Origin: Struthidea cinerea
Taxonomy: Eukaryota > Chordata > Aves > Passeriformes > Corcoracidae
NCBI GenBank assembly: GCA_013397865.1
Contig: VZTI01002339.1
Coordinates: 174,072 to 238,071 of the forward strand
Direction: 5' to 3'
Length of the DNA: 64,000 nt
The translations under genes and the position numbers were made by a program. The notes under the pieces are model-generated. The model worked only from the letters and a program-made list of their open reading frames with translations. It was not told the origin of the DNA and ran no database searches. Shown here in pieces: positions 58,349 through 64,000 of the stretch; position 1 is the first letter of the stretch; the number at the start of each line of letters is the position of its first letter.

Positions 58349-61329
58349 ACACTGGCCTGTTTGCTCGCTGGGAGCTGGAGTGGACACAGATGTTTATGGA
58401 GCTGCTCACATCTGGCTCTGCCCAGCCCTGCCCCGCCGAGACACGGACTGCCAGGAGCAACGGGACACTGGTGGTCTCCTGACACGTCCCCGAGGTCACT
58501 CAGACACAGAGCCCTGCTCTCCGGGCCCCGTCTCCGCTGAAGGCCCAGGCAGCCCGTCGTCATCCGTGGCATCGCTCCGAGCCGGGCAGGGCTCCCAGGG
58601 AGAGCTCACCGAGTGAGTGCAAGCTGCTATTTTGGCATGTTCATGCCACAGAAGGTTTTGCTAAACACCGCAAAAATAAACAAGCCTTCGAGACCAAAAG
58701 CTGCAGAAATTACGTTCTGTGGCCTGCTAGCTCCTGACTTCATTTCCTCACTTAGGTCAAAAGCCAGACTTCTTCAATTAACTTTTCCATGCTTATTTCA
58801 GACACAGGAACAAGCTATTCTGCAACTCACTGCTCACAGGGCTGCCCTGCAAGGTGCTGCTTCTGACTTCCGTGGAAACCAAGAGCTCTCACCACTTCTG
58901 GTCACCTCAGTGTCCCTCAGCTGACGCTGTGTTTGCCAGTAGCAGGAGAGGGGAAGACACAGGGACGTCAGCATTTCTGGGAAGGAGCTGGGTCAGACTC
59001 TTTCCATCGCAAAGAATCCACCCTCTCATCTGGCAGTGTGAACAAGTCTCTCACTCACCCTCTAAGTCCTCCACCTACCCTCAAATAGCTGTCATGGCCA
59101 ACCCTGCTAAGAGCATATTTCAAACGTATCTCAGATGTCCCCTCACTGGAGTTACGGAAAATCCTGGAGTTCACGTGGCTCCTGCTTCTCTCCTTCCTCT
59201 CATTGTCCCAAGACACAGCAAAAACTCCCAGCAAAAGCCTCCATAATAAATGCAGAGCAGAGCCCTATCCATCACCCAGCCTTAACTTCATTTTTCTGAG
59301 ACTCCCGAAATAATCCTTCAGAAGGATTTTTCTGTCTTTTCCAACATTTTGATGATTTAGGGAGAAAACTTGAGAAATCATCAGGCTCTGGTTTATTACT
59401 TCCCCCCCATTTATGGGTACTTTGGGTTTTTCTGAATGTCACTAGTTCTTATTTCCTACATCTCATAATTTTCAGACATTCAAGCAAAATAAAACCTGCC
59501 AAATTCAAAACATATAGCACCCATGCAGCTTTCAAACAGCAAAGAATTCCTGTCAAGTTCATTGCCCTAAATGATCAGTCAGGCCAAAGAACCAGCCAGA
59601 TTCCTACATGAAGTGCACATTTCTACGGCACCAAGTACTTCCAAGCACAGGGAAGCATTGGTGAGGACACAACACTGGAGCTGAAGGTAACTCCTGACAG
59701 TTGATGTAGGGACAGACTTTCCCATCTGCTCAGTAAAGCTTCCCGTGTCTTCCCTTGAAGCAGCAGCTTCTCAAGAGAGTGATCACTCTGGTGATGCAGT
59801 TCCAGTTCAGGATAATCCTCTGCTTTCCTTTGTTGGTGGGAAAGCTTTTTACAGGGTTTGCTGCCCTTAATCCTCAAAAAAGGCATCTTTGTCCCAGCTG
59901 CTTATCAGTCCCTGACAGTCAAGTCATCAGCCAATAGCACTGTTTTAAACCCAACATTATTCCCTTGTAATGCTCATTCCTTGTCTCCTGTGACCAGGCC
60001 CCTGTGGGACCTTTCAGTCTAGGGAAGAGCTGAATTTCTTTCATCAAAAACCCCAGCAGAATTACATTTAGACCTTTCCAGGCTTGTCCTACAGTGCAAG
60101 CAGAATACACAAGCTCAGATGTTTTCTCCTGTGCAGGGAAGTCAATCTTAAACTAGAGGAAAAATCCAGGAGCGGATCTGGATTCACCCCAAATTGGCTT
60201 CTTGTGCTCCTGGTCCATGGCTTGTCTGAACCAGCTCTCCATGTCCTTGACCATCCTGGAAGGCTCAGAGTCAGGGTGCTCCCACTGCTTTCTTTAGGAG
60301 TCAGGAAGGCACAGAGCCTCCAGGGATGCATTTCACTGCTCAGAGGAACAAGTGCAGCTCTAAAGTCCTCTCTTTCCCTCCTTATCCCTAACAAAAGAGG
60401 AGGTTCCTGAATTCTTGAGCCACAAGCTTCTTTGGGAAAGTGGTCAGCACTCGTGCACCCTCTGCACTCCCACTGCAGTATTACCAGGCTGCCAGGGCAG
60501 CGCCTGCTTCCAAGTGTCTCCCTTTCCTGACCTTATGCTGCTGGTCCTTTTGACGTAGAAAATGCTGGAGTGCAGGTCTGCCTCGGTGGGCGCTCAGGGG
60601 GAGGAGAGGGAGGAACTCTCTGGGAAGGTGGGTTTGAAAGATCCTCTTCAGTAGATGGATGACTATATCCTTGGCTGCCTGGAAGGGAAGAAGCAGTATC
60701 TGAGGAAATAGGGAATGGTTCCTCACAATTCCTTTACCTCTGGCTTCTGAGTGATGCTTTTGAGTGCTCGGTGCCTGTGGGCTCCACCATGGAATCTCTC
60801 CAGCATCCCTGCCATGACGCGGAGTTTCATTTTCCTTCCTTGCATCTAAAGTCACAGCCGAAAACTGACGGAAGCCAGAGCATCCCAAGCTCCCTCTATC
60901 CAAGCTGAAGGCCCAGCCCTTCCCCAGGGACCCCTTTCCCCGGAGCTCCCGCCCCCTGAGCTGGGCATGTGGGCAGGCTGGCTGGGTATCTCCCCTCCTG
61001 CACAAATCCTTCAGATCCTTTGGAAATGTGAATATCGGTTCGTTTTGTTGTTGCTTTTTGTTTCGTTTGTTTTTTTGCTGAGTCTGTCCTGGCTCTCGGG
61101 GCTTGGGAATAAATTATGACCCAGGAAAAAAAAACAAAACACCACACACAGAAAAAAAAAGGAAGAATACGTTTTAGATAGATGCAAAACTGTGTATTTA
61201 TGTCCGATAAACACAAAGATGTGTGAATATGCTGATGTGCTCAGAAATATATTTATTTACTAATATATTTATCCATGTACCGGTCTGCTGCCTGCGTTTG
61301 TTCTTTGTGCGCGGGGCTGCGCTGGCGGA
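58349..61329 (+). other. RNF43 3' UTR and RNF43-SUPT4H1 intergenic region
   Basis: No coding gene recognised. AATAAA at 58675-58680, 59245-59250, 59489-59494 and 61108-61113 are candidate RNF43 poly(A) signals. The last is followed by A-rich sequence. From 61180 to 61280 the DNA is very AT-rich immediately before the SUPT4H1 CpG-rich promoter. Confidence 0.7.
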
Positions 61330-61512
61330 GGAGCCCCGCGGGGAGGGACCCCGGCCGTGGCAGAGCCCCCGCCCGCCGCTGCCGCTCGGGCCCGGGGCGG
61401 ATCCAGGGCCGGGGCGGATCCAGGGCCGGGGCGGGCCCGTTCCCGTTCCCGTTCCCGTTCCCGGGGCGGGGCCGGGGTTGCGGCGCAGTCGCAGAGCGGG
61501 GCCGGGGCAGCG
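61330..61512 (+). promoter_or_regulatory. SUPT4H1: SUPT4H1 GC-box promoter and 5' UTR
   Basis: CpG-dense sequence with four GGGGCGG boxes at 61394, 61411, 61428 and 61463, two of them inside a 17-bp direct repeat carrying GGCGGATCCAGGGCCGG, plus a short CCCGTT hexamer tract at 61437-61461. No TATA box. This is typical of a housekeeping CpG-island promoter. Confidence 0.75.
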
Positions 61513-61590
61513 ATGGCCGCGATCTCGCTGGAGACCGTCCCGAAGGACTTGCGGCACCTGCGGGCCTGCCTGCTCTGCTCCCTCGTCAAG
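61513..61590 (+). CDS. SUPT4H1: SUPT4H1 coding exon 1
   Basis: Residues 1-26, including MAAISLETVPKDLRHLRACL and first zinc ligands C19 and C22, phase 0 before gtgggg. It lies inside the CpG-rich block that continues through intron 1 to about 62040. Confidence 0.97.
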
Positions 61591-63630
61591 GTGGGGCCGG
61601 GAAGGGGACGGGGACAGGCGCCGGCACAGGGACTGCTCCCCGCCGGCCCCGGGCGCTCCCCCGCCCGGCTTAAGCCGTGCAGCCCCTACCCGGGCCCTTC
61701 CCCCCGGCACCGGCCCTTCCCGGCCCTTTCCCCGCCCGTTCTGATCCTCCCTTCCCGGCCCTTCCCGGCCCAGGCCCCCCTCTCCGGCCTGGACCTTCCG
61801 AGTCTTTCTCCCGCCTGGTCTGTCCCTCCGACCCCTGCCACGGCCCTTCCCCTTGCAGGGCCTCTCTCCCTCCCCTGCCTCCCGCAGCCTCTGGGCGCTT
61901 CCCGTCCGCCCCGGGCCTGGCCCTGAACCCTCCTTCCCGGGGTTCCCTCCCTCCCTCCCTTCCCTCGGCCATTCCCTCCCTTTTCCCGGCCCCGCGGCCA
62001 CCCGGCTCCCGGCTGGTCCGGGCCCCTGACACCCGCGTCCCCTTAGACCATCGACCAGTTCGAGTACGATGGCTGTGACAACTGCGAGACGTACCTGCAG
62101 ATGAAGGGAAACCGCGAGATGGTCTATGACTGCACCAGCTCCTCCTTCGACGGGTGAGTGGGGCCTGGGCCCGGCCGTGGTCCCCCAGGAGCGTGGGGAC
62201 ACCCAAGTGGCACAGTGGGGTCACCCACCCTCACTGCCATCCCTCCCGCAGGATCATCGCCATGATGAGCCCTGAGGACAGCTGGGTCTCCAAGTGGCAG
62301 CGGATCAGTGAGTAATTTGGGAGCTGGAGATCCCTTCTCTGCAAACCCTTCTCGGGGACAGTGAGAGCTGCCGGTCGGGCTGTGGAAGGGGCTCCCCTCC
62401 TCAATGAGGGGACATATGCACAGGTTGAGGAATCCCACCTGGCTGCTCCACATGGGGTAACTCGGGGTTTTCTTTCCCGCAGGTACCTTCAAGCCAGGTG
62501 TCTATGCAGTGTCCGTGACTGGCCGCTTGCCCCAAGGTACCTGTGTGATGGAGTCAGGGTTTGGGGCTCTGTGAACACTGCACAGGGAACGTGCCATGTG
62601 GGTGATGGGATCAGCCAGGTGTGACAGGATCAGCCTGGTGTGATGGGATCAGCAAAGGTGACTGGAAGGAGGTGCTGGACTGGAGAGGGAGTTTCAGGGT
62701 TCAGCACTGTACCTGCCAGAAGTTTGTATTGAAAACTGCTGGCTAAAACCTGGCTATCAGAGGGATAAATTGGGATTAGAGAGTGATTCTGGAAAGTGAG
62801 CACATCTCAAACCATTCAGCTCTAGGAAAACATGGAGTTTTGTTCATAGAAAAGGGTTTTGCAGGATGGGGTGCTGCTGTGGCAATCCCAGTGTGCACAC
62901 TCCTCCTCCTGCACTAAGGGCTCGTGCCATGGTGGATTTGTGTGTTTACAAATGGACTGGAGGGCACAGAGGATTTGCCTTATCTCTGGAATGCAGAAAG
63001 GGCATCATCCATCCAGCTGAGTTCCTGCCCAGTATGTAGCCCCAGAGCAGACTCCTAACCCAGGAGCGAATCCCAAATCCCTGGAGTGAAATCTGTGCCT
63101 GTGTCTGGAATCCCAGGTTCCTTGTTTCTGACTGAGTTCTGCATTGGGAAGGAGCCGGAAACATCATGAGGCCAGAAGCTGAGGCCTTGTGGCACAGCCC
63201 AGGCATATCTGGAATACCCAGGGTTAGGATTTAAGTGGGATATCAGGAAAGGTTCTTCCCCCAGAGGGTGCTGGGCACTGCCCAGGCTCCCCAGGGAATG
63301 GGCACGGCCCCGAGGCTGCCAGAGCTCCAGGAGCGTTTGGACAGCGCTGCCAGGGATGCCCAGGGTGGGGTTGTTGGGGTGTCTGTGCAGGGCCAGGGGC
63401 TGGGCTGGGTGATCCCTGTGTGTCCCTCCCTTCCAACTCAGGATATTCCATGATTCTGTGAAACGAAGATGATTGTCCAGTTTTACGTGACAGAACCACC
63501 AGGTGTTCCCAGGGCTCCTCATCCCAGGAGAAGACTAAAATGTGTTTGTCTCCTTGCTGCAGGGATCGTCCGAGAGCTGAAGAGCCGTGGCGTGGCCTAC
63601 AAGTCTCGGGACACAGCCATAAAAACCTGA
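61513..63630 (+). CDS. SUPT4H1: SUPT4H1, transcription elongation factor SPT4 (five coding exons)
   Basis: Exons 61513-61590, 62047-62153, 62252-62307, 62483-62536 and 63563-63630 join to 363 nt, 120 residues plus stop; human SPT4 has 117. Junctions are GT-AG with consistent phases. Zinc-ribbon ligands are C19, C22, C36 and C39 (ACLLC and DGCDNC). Further conserved text includes EMVYDCTSSSFDG, MMSPEDSWVSKWQR and the C-terminal KSRGVAYKSRDTAIKT. SPT4 pairs with SPT5 to form nuclear DSIF, which binds RNA polymerase II and controls promoter-proximal pausing and processivity. Compared with the human start MALETVPKDL, this gene reads MAAISLETVPKDL, three residues longer. The start has GCAGCG before ATGG, a good initiation context, and is the only plausible ATG. 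Confidence 0.98.
62047..62153 (+). CDS. SUPT4H1: SUPT4H1 coding exon 2
   Basis: Residues 27-61 plus two bases of codon 62. TIDQFEYDGCDNCETYLQMK gives zinc ligands C36 and C39. Acceptor ccttag, donor gtgagt. Confidence 0.98.
62252..62307 (+). CDS. SUPT4H1: SUPT4H1 coding exon 3
   Basis: 56 nt completing Gly62, then IIAMMSPEDSWVSKWQRI and the first base of the next Ser codon, before gtgagt. Acceptor ccgcag. The preceding intron is only 98 bp. Confidence 0.97.
62483..62536 (+). CDS. SUPT4H1: SUPT4H1 coding exon 4
   Basis: 54 nt encoding (S)TFKPGVYAVSVTGRLPQ and the first base of the next Gly codon, before gtacct. Acceptor ccgcag. Here STFKPG replaces human SNFKPG. Confidence 0.97.
62537..63562 (+). 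other. SUPT4H1 intron 4
   Basis: A 1.03 kb intron. Apart from the CR1 tail at 63221-63461, nothing recognisable. Confidence 0.9.
63221..63461 (+). mobile_element. CR1-type 3'-end fragment in SUPT4H1 intron 4
   Basis: GGATTTAAGTGGGATATCAG, CCAGAGGGTGCTGGGCACTG and GGCTCCCCAGGGAATGGGCA, ending GGATATTCCATGATTCTGTG. It ends about 100 bp before the last SUPT4H1 exon. Confidence 0.9.
63563..63630 (+). CDS. SUPT4H1: SUPT4H1 coding exon 5
   Basis: Encodes (G)IVRELKSRGVAYKSRDTA and IKT, then TGA at 63628-63630. Acceptor ctgcag. Sequence is essentially the same as in mammals. Confidence 0.98.
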
Positions 63631-63955
63631 AGGGCTCTTGTGCTGCCTGAAGATCCCAGTGTTGCGTGGAAGAGGCAGTGGGCACTGCTCCAAAACCTCT
63701 CAGCTTTATCCTGTGGGGAAGTGGGGCTGGACTCGGAGTGTGCAGGCTCAGCTCTTCTCGCTCGGTACCTCCAGACTCCGCCACACCACAGACCACAGAC
63801 ATTTATCTGAGCCTTGCCGGGGGGAGGGTGTGAGTAGGGCTGGGAAAGGGTGTTTAATCGTGATGCCCGAGTTTTTTACGGTTGGTGTGGGAAGGAGGGG
63901 ATTTGGGAAATAGCTGTGTAAATAGTTCAATAAAACCCACTGCCTGCTCAGGGCT
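63631..63955 (+). other. SUPT4H1: SUPT4H1 3' UTR
   Basis: About 300 nt from the stop to just past the poly(A) hexamer. Cleavage is expected about 15-25 nt after 63934, where TGT/TCT-rich sequence follows. Confidence 0.75.
63929..63934 (+). terminator. SUPT4H1: SUPT4H1 polyadenylation signal
   Basis: AATAAA in the context GTTCAATAAAACCC, about 300 nt after the stop, followed by a pyrimidine and GT-rich stretch. Confidence 0.85.
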
Positions 63956-64000
63956 GGGCCCAGCTGTCACTCTGTCACTGGTTTCACCACCGCAGGGTGC

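Overview
The window reads as vertebrate, almost certainly avian, nuclear DNA. About two dozen fragments of CR1 LINEs, the dominant bird retrotransposon, lie on both strands; introns are GT-AG, and the two gene starts are CpG-rich. I recognise two protein-coding genes, both on the + strand: RNF43 (coding exons 1635-58344) and SUPT4H1 (61513-63630). From memory, these genes are also neighbours in the same order and orientation in the human genome. By that synteny HSF5 would be expected beyond the left edge and TSPOAP1/MIR142 beyond the right edge; neither is visible here.

RNF43 encodes a single-pass membrane RING-H2 E3 ligase that removes Frizzled/LRP Wnt receptors from the cell surface. I could assemble nine coding exons with consistent splice sites and phases, giving 831 residues. 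Exon 1 (1635-1871) sits in a CpG-rich block. A 39.5 kb intron 1 follows. Exons 2-8 lie at 41348-52243, and exon 8 is a single 1.5 kb exon for the cytoplasmic tail. After a 6.1 kb intron, a 44-nt coding stub at 58301-58344 supplies the conserved acidic C-terminus. SUPT4H1 has five coding exons for the 120-residue SPT4 subunit of the DSIF elongation factor, downstream of a GC-box-rich, TATA-less promoter.

Non-coding content is mostly intron. Intron 1 holds many CR1 fragments, including an old element of about 1.85 kb (11370-13222), a decayed 144-bp tandem array (23723-24345), and an internal CpG-rich block with three copies of a 49-bp unit (32160-32566). Intron 2 holds a 187-base assembly gap directly followed by a GC-rich minisatellite with a 59-bp higher-order unit (45250-45889). 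Intron 8 holds a decayed CR1 reverse-transcriptase fragment (54890-55430).

I see no CRISPR array, tRNA, rRNA, recognisable small RNA gene or novel multi-gene system. The observations most worth checking are a short upstream ORF whose stop overlaps the RNF43 start codon, a polyadenylation hexamer overlapping the RNF43 stop codon, absence of the human frameshift-prone G tract, inverted CR1 copies flanking the frame-neutral exon 2, perfect TCF/LEF motifs, and the gap-associated minisatellite.
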